Shown here piece by piece: positions 49,348 through 56,100 of a stretch of DNA of 64,000 bases. The notes under the pieces are model-generated. The model was not told the DNA's origin, searched no databases, and saw nothing but the letters and a program-made list of their open reading frames with translations. The stretch is from the NCBI RefSeq assembly GCF_017353175.1, contig NZ_JAFMYW010000001.1, forward strand, positions 558,001-622,000, read 5' to 3'. This DNA comes from Fibrella forsythiae. Its GTDB lineage: Bacteria > Bacteroidota > Bacteroidia > Cytophagales > Spirosomataceae. The first letter of the stretch is position 1, and the number at the start of each line of letters is the position of its first letter. The translations under genes were made by a program, and so were the position numbers.

Positions 49348-50859
49348 TCAGTAAACCTTCAACTGGCGTAGAGGTGGCACGATGTTGAACAGCTCCCGGA
49401 TCATGAACATGTCCAGTATGTCAGGCGATTCTCCTCCAAGTTTCACCTTCATTTCCTCTTTCTTGATTAACTTTAGTTTACCGTCGGTATCCTTGGGCGC
49501 GCGTTTGATCGCTTTCCGTTCGTACATGAACCGCTGGCGTACGGTCATCTTCGTATCGTACATCATATTGGCCACGCGCTCACTGATTCGGTACTTGCCA
49601 TCGGCCACGTTTAGCCCACTCCGGTAGTAGCACTGCGTTTTGAGGTTTTCGTAGTTTTCCTTCTCTGGTTTCCCCTCTGCGTTCGGGACTTCCAATGGCG
49701 AACCGCCATTATGGAACGGCCGCGCTCCTTCGATGAAGCCACCCTCACCACCGATGAAGCCGCCCACGCCATCGTTATCGTAGGCAATGTGATGGTTGGG
49801 TACTTTGTGCGTGGCAGCCAGCCCCTTGATCGCGTCCACGACCTCCCGGCCGTTGGATTTGGGCATAATCAGAATGTCGACCAGTTCCATGCCGTACCAG
49901 ACGCCGACAATGAACTTATCGCTACCCTGCAGGGCAATGTCGGCCGTGATGTAGCGGCCCTGCGTGTCGACAGCGTACTGATTGACAAACATCCCGACAA
50001 ACGACTGATACTCGTAGATGTCGCGGTCCGAGATAACCACCTTCCAGTTGCCTTTAAAGAGTTGCATCACCGTCTCTTCATCCTGTGCCAATAAGTTGGC
50101 CAGGTAAGCGGGGTCTTTACTGAGCAGCGCCTGGTTGTCGACCAGCCGCCCGGAAATAAAGGTGATCGATTTAACGAATACCTCGGCGGGCAGGTTGAAT
50201 TCGGCCAACAGTGGTTCCAGAAACCACCAGCCCTTTTCAACCACCTCTTCGAAGGTATCGCCCCAGATGTAGTCCGCGCCCGCTTTGGTAAAATACCGAA
50301 TTACGCCATCGCGTTCGGGAATCGGAAAGCCGGTCTCCTGATCGATCCACCAGGCAATGAGCGTGGCCACCCACGATTCCGGGTCCGGGTTGCACGTCGC
50401 GCGAACGTACGGCCGTACGCCACAGTCTGACCGGTTCCGCGTCAACAGGTAGAAGAACATCGACTCGGAGAAGTGCGTTAGCTCATCCCATAGTATCAGG
50501 GGAACCTGCGAACCCTGCCATTCGAGTTTGTCTTTTTCGTACTGCAGGTGTCGAAAGGCGACCCGCGCGCCGGACTGCCATTCCCATTCCAGTCTTGACT
50601 CACGAGGCTTTGCCGACGTCAGCGGATATAGCCCCATTGACGTATCCCATAGACCACCGCCCGCCCGTATCTGTGGCGAGGTACGGCGGAAACAGACAGC
50701 CCGGAAGTCCGGATTCTGAATGTGCCGCAGCGGCTCCAGCAGCAGCGAGAACGTTTTACCAACGCCTGCGCTGGCGCCACCGATGACGATATCAGCCGGT
50801 GAAGCCAGCGATTTGAGTTGATAGCCGGGCTGGGGGCGAATATCGACCGCTTTACTCAT
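49348..50859 (-). CDS. terL: Terminase large subunit
   Basis: A 503-residue packaging ATPase/nuclease. Walker A G-G-A-S-A-G-V-G-K-T (27-36) and Walker B L-I-L-W-D-E-L (D125, E126) belong to the ATPase; T-C-N-P-D-P motif III follows. In the C-terminal half, D-I-A-L-Q-G-S-D-K, then A-Y-D-N-D-G-V-G-G and later D-I-L-D-M carry the acidic residues expected of the RNase-H-like nuclease. The ATG at 50859 overlaps the small-subunit stop by 8 bp; an ATG at 50883 is an alternative. It cuts concatemers and pumps DNA into the head through the portal encoded next. Confidence 0.95.
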   Translation of the reverse strand: MSKAVDIRPQPGYQLKSLASPADIVIGGASAGVGKTFSLLLEPLRHIQNPDFRAVCFRRTSPQIRAGGGLWDTSMGLYPLTSAKPRESRLEWEWQSGARVAFRHLQYEKDKLEWQGSQVPLILWDELTHFSESMFFYLLTRNRSDCGVRPYVRATCNPDPESWVATLIAWWIDQETGFPIPERDGVIRYFTKAGADYIWGDTFEEVVEKGWWFLEPLLAEFNLPAEVFVKSITFISGRLVDNQALLSKDPAYLANLLAQDEETVMQLFKGNWKVVISDRDIYEYQSFVGMFVNQYAVDTQGRYITADIALQGSDKFIVGVWYGMELVDILIMPKSNGREVVDAIKGLAATHKVPNHHIAYDNDGVGGFIGGEGGFIEGARPFHNGGSPLEVPNAEGKPEKENYENLKTQCYYRSGLNVADGKYRISERVANMMYDTKMTVRQRFMYERKAIKRAPKDTDGKLKLIKKEEMKVKLGGESPDILDMFMIRELFNIVPPLRQLKVY

Positions 50860-51274
50860 CACTTCGCCGGTCGCCCCGGCCATTGTCGGGCAAAAAGACC
50901 TGCACGACGCCTAACGGATTCTCCCCGTTCTGGCCGCCGATGTTGAGCGGTTGAGGCACACGTCCCTCGGTCCGGTTCAACACCTCCCGAATCGCTTTCA
51001 TATCGCCCGCGATGGCCAGTTGCAGCAACCGGGCCGCAATCGCCTGATTGATCGTCTTCGTGCCATTGGTCGATAGCGACGCCTCGCTCTTGGACGTACC
51101 CTTGCTGTCGGTCCGCGTAATCGAAAACGTGAGTTCGGTGGCGTCGCCAAACTCCCGGAGGAACTTGGTAATTGGGCCAACAGGCCGACCGTTCGGGTTG
51201 GCGATTTGACCCTTCGAAAATTGCGTCTCCTTAGGTGGCTTACCGTAGCCTACTTCGTCATCATTCGTCTCCAT
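50852..51274 (-). CDS. Probable terminase small subunit (DUF5681-like N-terminus)
   Basis: A 140-residue protein. Residues 9-32 are the DUF5681 pattern: G-Y-G-K-P-P-K-E-T-Q-F-S-K-G-Q followed by N-P-N-G-R-P-V-G. The middle part is helical (I-N-Q-A-I-A-A-R-L-L-Q-L-A-I-A-G-D, then A-I-R-E-V-L-N-R-T-E-G). This domain is often encoded next to terL and is taken to be the DNA-recognition subunit. It overlaps terL directly. The packaging site it would recognise is not identifiable. Confidence 0.75.
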   Translation of the reverse strand: METNDDEVGYGKPPKETQFSKGQIANPNGRPVGPITKFLREFGDATELTFSITRTDSKGTSKSEASLSTNGTKTINQAIAARLLQLAIAGDMKAIREVLNRTEGRVPQPLNIGGQNGENPLGVVQVFLPDNGRGDRRSDE

Positions 51275-51282
51275 ATTCCCAT

Positions 51283-51582
51283 TTAATTCCCATTTACCGA
51301 CTCAAGCAACCCCTCCAACTCCTCCAGAAACACGACGTACTTATCGCGCATGCACGAGGATAGCTCCAGGTACGATTTGCCGTGTTCGGGGAAGGTGTGA
51401 ATAGCCAGGTGCGATTCACCCAACAGCCAAAGGGCCGTCCATCCGAACGGCTCGAAGTGGTATTCAGAAAAGTTTAACACGTTGAATGTCGCGCGTAGAA
51501 GAATAGCGTCGAGCTTAGTCTTCAGCGTGGTCGGATTCGTCAGCGGAATCCACTCCGAATGATTCCAGATCTTCGGGCTCAT
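51283..51582 (-). CDS. speD: SpeD-like (AdoMet decarboxylase family) pyruvoyl enzyme
   Basis: A 99-residue protein close to the core of class 1B SpeD. G-E-S-H-L-A-I-H-T-F-P-E-H-G at 55-68 is the family signature: the cut site E56/S57 that yields the pyruvoyl group, H62 and, exactly 20 residues after S57, C77. These three correspond to Ser63, His68 and Cys83 of the Thermotoga enzyme; the Ser55 position is Thr49. Compared with the usual 120-130 residues, both ends are short. Family members decarboxylate S-adenosylmethionine for spermidine synthesis; some phage and bacterial members use ornithine or arginine instead. It overlaps the end of the ParB-methyltransferase gene by 68 bp and lies next to the terminase genes. 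Confidence 0.8.
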   Translation of the reverse strand: MSPKIWNHSEWIPLTNPTTLKTKLDAILLRATFNVLNFSEYHFEPFGWTALWLLGESHLAIHTFPEHGKSYLELSSCMRDKYVVFLEELEGLLESVNGN

Positions 51583-52945
51583 AAGTGATTTCGGGAAAGG
51601 TGGTTTTAATATCGCGGGGGTTGCCCTTATAGAAGACGAGTACCTGCTGGTGGGTCTTGACGACCTTCCGGTGTTTCATCTGACCATTGGCGCGAATGGC
51701 TCCGTTACCGGCCTGCTCAATCAGAATCAATTCATTGTAGAGGTACATGCCCTCGCGGACGAACGTACCTACTACGTCCTGGGGGAATCGGTAGTAGGCC
51801 CCGGTTTTCTTATCGCGTACGTCGCCGCAGACGATAACGGCGAACCGGCCGGGCTTCAGACAGGTAATAGCCGCGGTGAATGCCTGATCGAGTATCGCGT
51901 AGAAGCCCTGATACGTCTTTTGGTTGCTGGCGTCGTTTTCTTTATCGGAGTATACCTCCAGATCGAAATAGGGCGGGCAGCTAAACAGTAAGTCCTGCGA
52001 TTCGGCCGGCACATGCTGGGCGACGTTCCGGCCATCGTCACAAATGTATCGTCCCGGCAGGCCTGACTCGGTTAAACGGCCCTGATTCAGATCGGCCTGC
52101 TCTTGCCGGAGTTCGATGCCGGTAAACTGCTGACCTTCGGAGGCGGCCACAAAGCCAAACACACTATCACCCGCGAATGGGTCAAAGGCATGACCACCGG
52201 GCAGGCCAAACCACTTGATGACCACTTCGGATAGAACGGGGTCGAGAAGGCTTACACCCTTGGGTATTTTCGTCGAACGAACGTAATGTTTCTCCTCGAA
52301 CTCGGCCGAGGTGAGTTTGAGGCCCAGTTTTTCCTCGATGGCGGATTTTTGGCGGTAATACGAGGGATCATCGCCACTGGCGGATTTACGCAGGGTACCT
52401 TCCCGGCTTTCCCCCTTATCGCCGATTCGGGCGTGCCAGTCTTTCTTACGAGCCTGCCAGTAGCCCTGGCGGGTATCGAGTACAGAAAAGGGGGGTACTA
52501 CGAAGCGTTCGGCCAGCCCGCCCTCGTTCTGCTGTTTGCCGACGACCTTTTCGGTTTTGAACCCCCAGTCACCCAGATTGATATCGAACATCTCGGCCAA
52601 CTCATCGACCTTGCCCTCGTCAAATGACAGGTTGACCTGGCCGACCTTGTTATCGGCTAAGGCTAACTCGTGAAATTCTTTCGTGCCGGGCGCAATGTCG
52701 GTACGCTGCGTTACGACCAGTGTGTTACCGTCGGTGGGCACGACGATGATCTTCTCGAAGCCAAGCTCGGAGAGCATATTGACGGTTTGATTCCCGGCAA
52801 TCAGGGTACCATCGTTTGCCGCCAGTACGCCCCGGCCGATGCCTAATTCCTGAATGGACTTGCGGAGCAGGTGCTGACCGTACTCGGTGCCTTTATTGGC
52901 ATTGTCCTGATCTGGTATGAGGTCAGATAGATTTTTAGGTTCCAT
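51515..52945 (-). CDS. ParB-like / DNA methyltransferase fusion
   Basis: A 476-residue protein. Residues 1-125 look like a ParB/sulfiredoxin-type domain (L-R-K-S-I-Q-E-L-G, then G-T-L-I-A-G-N-Q-T-V and L-A-D-N-K). Residues about 230-440 are an amino-methyltransferase: D-P-F-A-G-D-S-V-F-G at 255-264 (motif I, AdoMet) and S-C-P-P-Y at 322-326 (motif IV, D/S-P-P-Y variant). In this fusion type the ParB part may choose or cut DNA while the methyltransferase modifies it. The substitution of C for the usual S/N-P-P-Y context is odd. It lies between the LytTR genes and the SpeD gene. Self-protection of phage DNA is the likely purpose. Confidence 0.85.
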   Translation of the reverse strand: MEPKNLSDLIPDQDNANKGTEYGQHLLRKSIQELGIGRGVLAANDGTLIAGNQTVNMLSELGFEKIIVVPTDGNTLVVTQRTDIAPGTKEFHELALADNKVGQVNLSFDEGKVDELAEMFDINLGDWGFKTEKVVGKQQNEGGLAERFVVPPFSVLDTRQGYWQARKKDWHARIGDKGESREGTLRKSASGDDPSYYRQKSAIEEKLGLKLTSAEFEEKHYVRSTKIPKGVSLLDPVLSEVVIKWFGLPGGHAFDPFAGDSVFGFVAASEGQQFTGIELRQEQADLNQGRLTESGLPGRYICDDGRNVAQHVPAESQDLLFSCPPYFDLEVYSDKENDASNQKTYQGFYAILDQAFTAAITCLKPGRFAVIVCGDVRDKKTGAYYRFPQDVVGTFVREGMYLYNELILIEQAGNGAIRANGQMKHRKVVKTHQQVLVFYKGNPRDIKTTFPEITYEPEDLESFGVDSADESDHAED

Positions 52946-52960
52946 AGGCCTCTAAGTTAC

Positions 52961-52981
52961 CCGGCCCACCAAAGGGGCCGG
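52961..52981. repeat. Small GC stem-loop ahead of the ParB-methyltransferase gene
   Basis: CCGGCCC (52961-52967) pairs with GGGCCGG (52975-52981) around a 7-base loop, between the LytTR gene stop and the next start. One of several intergenic hairpins in this phage; no T-run. Confidence 0.55.
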
Positions 52982-53000
52982 AATAACTTTAGTTTGGCCG

Positions 53001-53333
53001 TCAGAGAGCTAGCGCGTTGCCGGGCAACTTAGCGGTATAGTGCTTAGACAGCCTGACCGGAATAGCCCCAACCCGGATAATATTGCGCTGGCCAGTGCGT
53101 TCGACGTGGGCCGGATTCACCGCTACGGAAACCGTCACGCGGGCCATAAATGGAAATCGGGCGCACAACGTACCGATCGTGTAACCATACAGTAAAGGCC
53201 TACGCTGACCTCGGATATAAATACGGGTGTAGTTGCCCAGACCTTCGAACCGAATCACATCGGCGGTGGGTATTTCGTATTCCATGCCCCGCAGGTAAAA
53301 GAAGCGCGGGTCTAATCGCTGGGGTTTGTTCAT
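53001..53333 (-). CDS. LytTR-domain DNA-binding protein 1
   Basis: A 110-residue protein that is a bare LytTR domain: D-V-I-R-F-E-G-L-G-N-Y-T-R-I-Y (the E-x-x-x-x-Y-[TV]-x-[IV] strand), L-C-A-R-F-P-F-M-A-R-V-T-V-S-V-A-V-N-P (F-x-R-x-H-x-x-x-[IVL]-N in typical members; the His is Ser or Val here), and V-R-L-S-K-H-Y (R-x-x-x-x-x-F/Y end). No receiver domain is present. LytTR domains bind short repeats near promoters and activate transcription. It is paralogous to the protein at 53899. Confidence 0.8.
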   Translation of the reverse strand: MNKPQRLDPRFFYLRGMEYEIPTADVIRFEGLGNYTRIYIRGQRRPLLYGYTIGTLCARFPFMARVTVSVAVNPAHVERTGQRNIIRVGAIPVRLSKHYTAKLPGNALAL

Positions 53334-53355
53334 CGTCGTAGGTGTTGTGAATGGG

Positions 53356-53634
53356 TTAACTAGATACTGATTCGTATAAAGGATGGCCAGGACGTTTAAC
53401 CAGTATTCGACCTAATTCCATCATGGATACCGCTTGTGCGCCTAACTGAATAGCTTTCGCCTTTTTGGTCTGGCATATATCGAAATGCTCATTGTAGGTA
53501 CCGACGTCTTGAATCCACCTGCGGGCAACGCCAATCTTATCGGCCATTTCAAGTAGTTCGGCAGTTGTATCAGCGATCATGTGGCACATTTTCATGCCAC
53601 GGTAGGACGCATTCATATTATCGATGTAGACCAT
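53356..53634 (-). CDS. DUF4031 protein
   Basis: A 92-residue protein. I take the ATG at 53634 because the family begins with V-Y-I-D-N-M; the longer reading is antisense-like. The pattern M-K-M-C-H-M-I-A-D-T-x-x-E-L-L-E-M-A-D-K-I-G-V-A-R-R-W-I-Q followed by H-F-D-I-x-x-x-K-K-A-K-A-I-Q-L-G-A is DUF4031. This family is common in phages and some bacteria and has no established role. It lies between the two LytTR genes. Confidence 0.85.
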   Translation of the reverse strand: MVYIDNMNASYRGMKMCHMIADTTAELLEMADKIGVARRWIQDVGTYNEHFDICQTKKAKAIQLGAQAVSMMELGRILVKRPGHPLYESVSS

Positions 53635-53644
53635 ATGGGAAGAT

Positions 53645-53902
53645 TTATGGGTTAGCCTCGACAAACTCAGTCCATACACCCTCATCACTATAGGCGATGG
53701 CCAACGATTGCAGGAACAGCGAACGGGCCAGAGCGTTGGTAAACTGGAAGTAAAACACCCGGCCAACGGCACCCATGAAGGCATCGCCGTACTTTTGCCG
53801 AAATTCAATCTCCGTCTCGATCAATTCAGGCTTCGTGACGGAAGCATCTTTCATCCATACCCAGGCGGCGCGGGAGGGGTCAAGCTTCTTGAGAAATTTC
53901 AT
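53645..53902 (-). CDS. Small hypothetical protein
   Basis: An 85-residue protein with helical pattern (I-E-T-E-I-E-F-R-Q-K-Y-G-D-A-F) and an aromatic middle (G-R-V-F-Y-F-Q-F-T-N-A-L-A-R). Its ATG overlaps the stop of the second LytTR gene (ATGA), so the two are made together. No family is recognised. A partner of the LytTR protein is possible from coupling. Confidence 0.6.
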   Translation of the reverse strand: MKFLKKLDPSRAAWVWMKDASVTKPELIETEIEFRQKYGDAFMGAVGRVFYFQFTNALARSLFLQSLAIAYSDEGVWTEFVEANP

Positions 53903-54237
53903 ACCGACTTCATAAATGAGTTAACTTGGGGTAATCGGCCGCTCCTCAAAACGGGTGAGTACCGGCCGACTAGCTTGATGGGCATACCATCGACCCGGAT
54001 GACATTCCAATGCTGGGTACGTTCAACGCGCTGTGGATTTACGGCATGATGACGGGATACACGCACCATAAATGGGTATCTCGCGCACATCTCCAATAGG
54101 CACCGACTGTATAGAATGGGGCTTCCTTCGCCCTCCACATAGATAAGCGTGTAGTTTCCGTAGGCCTCAAAGCGAACCACGGCCGATTGCGGCACCTGGC
54201 GCTTTACGACGGGAATCAAAAAAGTGGGTACGTTCAT
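53899..54237 (-). CDS. LytTR-domain DNA-binding protein 2
   Basis: A 112-residue protein that is again a single LytTR domain: S-A-V-V-R-F-E-A-Y-G-N-Y-T-L-I-Y-V-E-G, L-E-M-C-A-R-Y-P-F-M-V-R-V-S-R-H-H-A-V-N-P (here the R-x-H-x-x-x-x-N is close to consensus), then G-M-P-I-K-L-V-G-R-Y. It shares the Y-P-F-M-[AV]-R-V-[ST] and V-N-P-x-[HR]-V-E-R-T blocks with the 53001 protein. A pair of phage LytTR proteins suggests two related DNA-binding regulators, perhaps with different promoter sets. Confidence 0.85.
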   Translation of the reverse strand: MNVPTFLIPVVKRQVPQSAVVRFEAYGNYTLIYVEGEGSPILYSRCLLEMCARYPFMVRVSRHHAVNPQRVERTQHWNVIRVDGMPIKLVGRYSPVLRSGRLPQVNSFMKSV

Positions 54238-54249
54238 TTCCGTTGGCAG

Positions 54250-54257
54250 TAGCTTTG
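54250..54257 (+). promoter_or_regulatory. TAnnTTTG promoter box for a small plus-strand gene
   Basis: TAGCTTTG at 54250-54257 is an exact Bacteroidota -7 box; the ATG of the 80-residue gene follows after 4 bases, so the mRNA would be nearly leaderless. No good -33 box is seen at the usual distance. Confidence 0.5.
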
Positions 54258-54261
54258 TGGT

Positions 54262-54504
54262 ATGACTGATGACGACAAACGATTAATCGAGTACTTCGAA
54301 TCAATTTTGGATAAGCTGCCCAAAGGCCATATCAATTTTTCGGCGTTTGAATCGACCGACGATCCGGCATCGATGGTGCGCGGGGCGATTGATCGAATGC
54401 GACGTGGCGGGCAGGAGGGCGACACCTCGGCCGGTGTTTTACGCCGGTTGGCTACGTACCTGCCTACCCTGCGAGAGGGAGTCAAGTACATAGCCGATAA
54501 GTAG
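54262..54504 (+). CDS. Small acidic/basic hypothetical protein on the opposite strand
   Basis: An 80-residue protein (starts MTDDDKRLIEYFESILDKLP) with helical, charged, protein-like composition; the opposite frames in this interval look like shadows. It is one of very few plus-strand genes in the early/replication half and ends 4 bp before the stop of a convergent gene. The box TAGCTTTG just upstream supports it. Function unknown. Confidence 0.55.
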   Translation: MTDDDKRLIEYFESILDKLPKGHINFSAFESTDDPASMVRGAIDRMRRGGQEGDTSAGVLRRLATYLPTLREGVKYIADK

Positions 54505-54508
54505 GTGC

Positions 54509-54886
54509 CTACATACGTTCGTAATAATCCCCCTCATCCTGTGGGTCCTCATCGGCCGGTTCATTCGTCGCATTTTTGAGGGCCAACAGCTTCCGCTGCA
54601 TCGTGGAAATATCCCAGGCCTCAATCGGTTTAGTCTGGAGATGTTCGGCCATGCCCTTGGCTACCTCCTCGGTTACGGGGTTGATCGCGTAGACGGCCGA
54701 GGGGTTTACGATGCGGCAGTAGGCCCCCTGCGTAGACGTTTCAGGTACGTCGATGCGGATAAAATTGCCGCCCAGCTGGTACTCACTGACCTTTCCGGCC
54801 ATTTTTTGATGTCCAAAAAGTTCGATAATCGCGTGTAATTCGACGGGTTTTTGTGTTGGGGTGTTCATGGGTTGATTTGGGGTCAT
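54509..54886 (-). CDS. Conserved-looking hypothetical protein
   Basis: A 125-residue protein. The segment V-E-L-H-A-I-I-E-L-F-G-H-Q-K-M-A-G-K-V-S-E, then G-G-N-F-I-R-I-D-V-P and N-P-S-A-V-Y-A-I-N-P-V, matches a type of hypothetical protein I associate with Bacteroidota phages and plasmids; no function is known. The ATG at 54886 overlaps the previous stop (ATGA). The C-terminal 25 residues are acidic. Confidence 0.75.
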   Translation of the reverse strand: MTPNQPMNTPTQKPVELHAIIELFGHQKMAGKVSEYQLGGNFIRIDVPETSTQGAYCRIVNPSAVYAINPVTEEVAKGMAEHLQTKPIEAWDISTMQRKLLALKNATNEPADEDPQDEGDYYERM

Positions 54887-55317
54887 TGTTGAACGGGTCG
54901 GCCTACTTCCTGATCGGTGATGGCCAGCAGTGAGCGGAAATGAACGTGCGGATTAAACAGGATTTGATCGTCGACTTTGAAGCCCTCCATGACCTCGTGC
55001 TTGACGGTTGCCTCGAAGGCAGCATAGGCCGTTTTTACAATTTCATCGGCCGTCATGTGGTCGCTGAGGTACCACTTCCGGCCGTGCCACTCCTGCGTTT
55101 GGTCGGTCTTTGTACAGGGATCGTCATAGACCACCTGCAAAAAGATTCGACCATTGATACCCCGTACCAAATCGCGTTCGATGCGAAGGCGAAAGGCAAC
55201 GCCTAGACAGTGCATTGTGATTGGGCGGGCTATTTTTTCGGCGGCCGACAACTGGGCGTCGGGGAAATCCTCTGCTGGAACGTCTATATTTGGGAATGCC
55301 ATATTTTGGGTTTTCAT
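54883..55317 (-). CDS. Hypothetical protein
   Basis: A 144-residue soluble protein. Strand-rich middle (A-F-R-L-R-I-E-R-D, R-I-F-L-Q-V-V-Y-D-D) and a helical W-Y-L-S-D-H-M-T-A-D-E-I-V-K-T-A-Y-A-A-F segment near residues 83-102. It is coupled to the next gene. The family and the role are not recognised. Confidence 0.65.
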   Translation of the reverse strand: MKTQNMAFPNIDVPAEDFPDAQLSAAEKIARPITMHCLGVAFRLRIERDLVRGINGRIFLQVVYDDPCTKTDQTQEWHGRKWYLSDHMTADEIVKTAYAAFEATVKHEVMEGFKVDDQILFNPHVHFRSLLAITDQEVGRPVQQ

Positions 55318-55332
55318 AGTCAGGTATGAATA

Positions 55333-56043
55333 TTATAGTACTGGCATTTCGTCGTAGGTACGACCGTTAAGCAGCCTGCCGTTGAGCTTTTTATTCTTGC
55401 CGCCCCACTGTTTGAAGAAGAAGGCAACGCCTTGAGCCTCGCACTGCCAACGGATGTTCTCCACCCATTCTTCCTGGATCGGGCGAGCCATCGGGCCAGA
55501 TTCGCCGCCGACAATCACCCAGTCAATACCGGTAAGGTTTAAGCCAGGAAGAGGGCCGATCAGCGGTTCAAGCGAAAGGAATTTGACCTTTGCCCCCGTA
55601 CGCCGAAGGTGATCGATGCGGTCAATCTGCCGGTAGTCTTCGACCGAAACACCCATCCAGACGTTATCTGGCCATACGATGGACTGCCCGTTGTATTCGA
55701 GCAAATCAGCGCGTTTGGTCAGCACCTGAAACGTATGCCAGTCTGCCTGTTTCATCACATCAAATACCTCGATGATGTAGTCAACCGGCAGGTCTTCGTG
55801 AAACAGATCACTCATGCTGTTGACGAAATACGTAGTCGGCACCTTACGCAAGAGGGGCAATCCCAGGTGGGGCCGGTAAGGCTTTACGACGGTGAACTTA
55901 TCGGCGTACTTTTCCTGACCCATTGCCTGTAATCGCCGGTGCATGATTTCGGCGTAACAGCCCCGGCAACCGGCGGAAACCTTCGTGCAGCCAACCGTCG
56001 GGTTCCAGGTCTGTTCAGTCCATTCGATGCTTGATGAAGCCAT
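55333..56043 (-). CDS. Phage Gp37/Gp68 (DUF5131) protein, radical-SAM-like
   Basis: A 236-residue protein from the ATG at 56043. T-W-N-P-T-V-G-C-T-K-V-S-A-G-C-R-G-C-Y-A (three cysteines, C-x6-C-x2-C) is the DUF5131 hallmark and resembles an iron-sulfur cluster site. F-V-N-S-M-S-D-L-F-H-E-D, V-L-T-K-R and W-V-I-V-G-G-E-S-G-P complete the pattern. The family is frequent in phages and is thought to be a radical-SAM-related fold, perhaps acting on nucleotides or DNA damage; the reaction is unproven. A longer start at 56076 would lie in the hairpin at 56063. Confidence 0.9.
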   Translation of the reverse strand: MASSSIEWTEQTWNPTVGCTKVSAGCRGCYAEIMHRRLQAMGQEKYADKFTVVKPYRPHLGLPLLRKVPTTYFVNSMSDLFHEDLPVDYIIEVFDVMKQADWHTFQVLTKRADLLEYNGQSIVWPDNVWMGVSVEDYRQIDRIDHLRRTGAKVKFLSLEPLIGPLPGLNLTGIDWVIVGGESGPMARPIQEEWVENIRWQCEAQGVAFFFKQWGGKNKKLNGRLLNGRTYDEMPVL

Positions 56044-56062
56044 GATTCTCGGTTGATTGTAG

Positions 56063-56092
56063 TCACCTACCGACATTGATGTCGGTAGGTGA
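56063..56092. repeat. Perfect 14-bp stem-loop between helicase-methyltransferase and DUF5131 genes
   Basis: TCACCTACCGACAT (56063-56076) and its exact complement at 56079-56092 are separated by two bases. No T-run follows on either strand. It occupies nearly the whole 57-bp gap between the two genes. Confidence 0.75.
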
Positions 56093-56100
56093 AAGGTTGA

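Noticed and set aside
55350-55400. A partial match to the late-promoter palindrome (CCGTTAAG)
   Set aside because: Only half of the element, inside a coding region, and no TTTGCG at the required distance.
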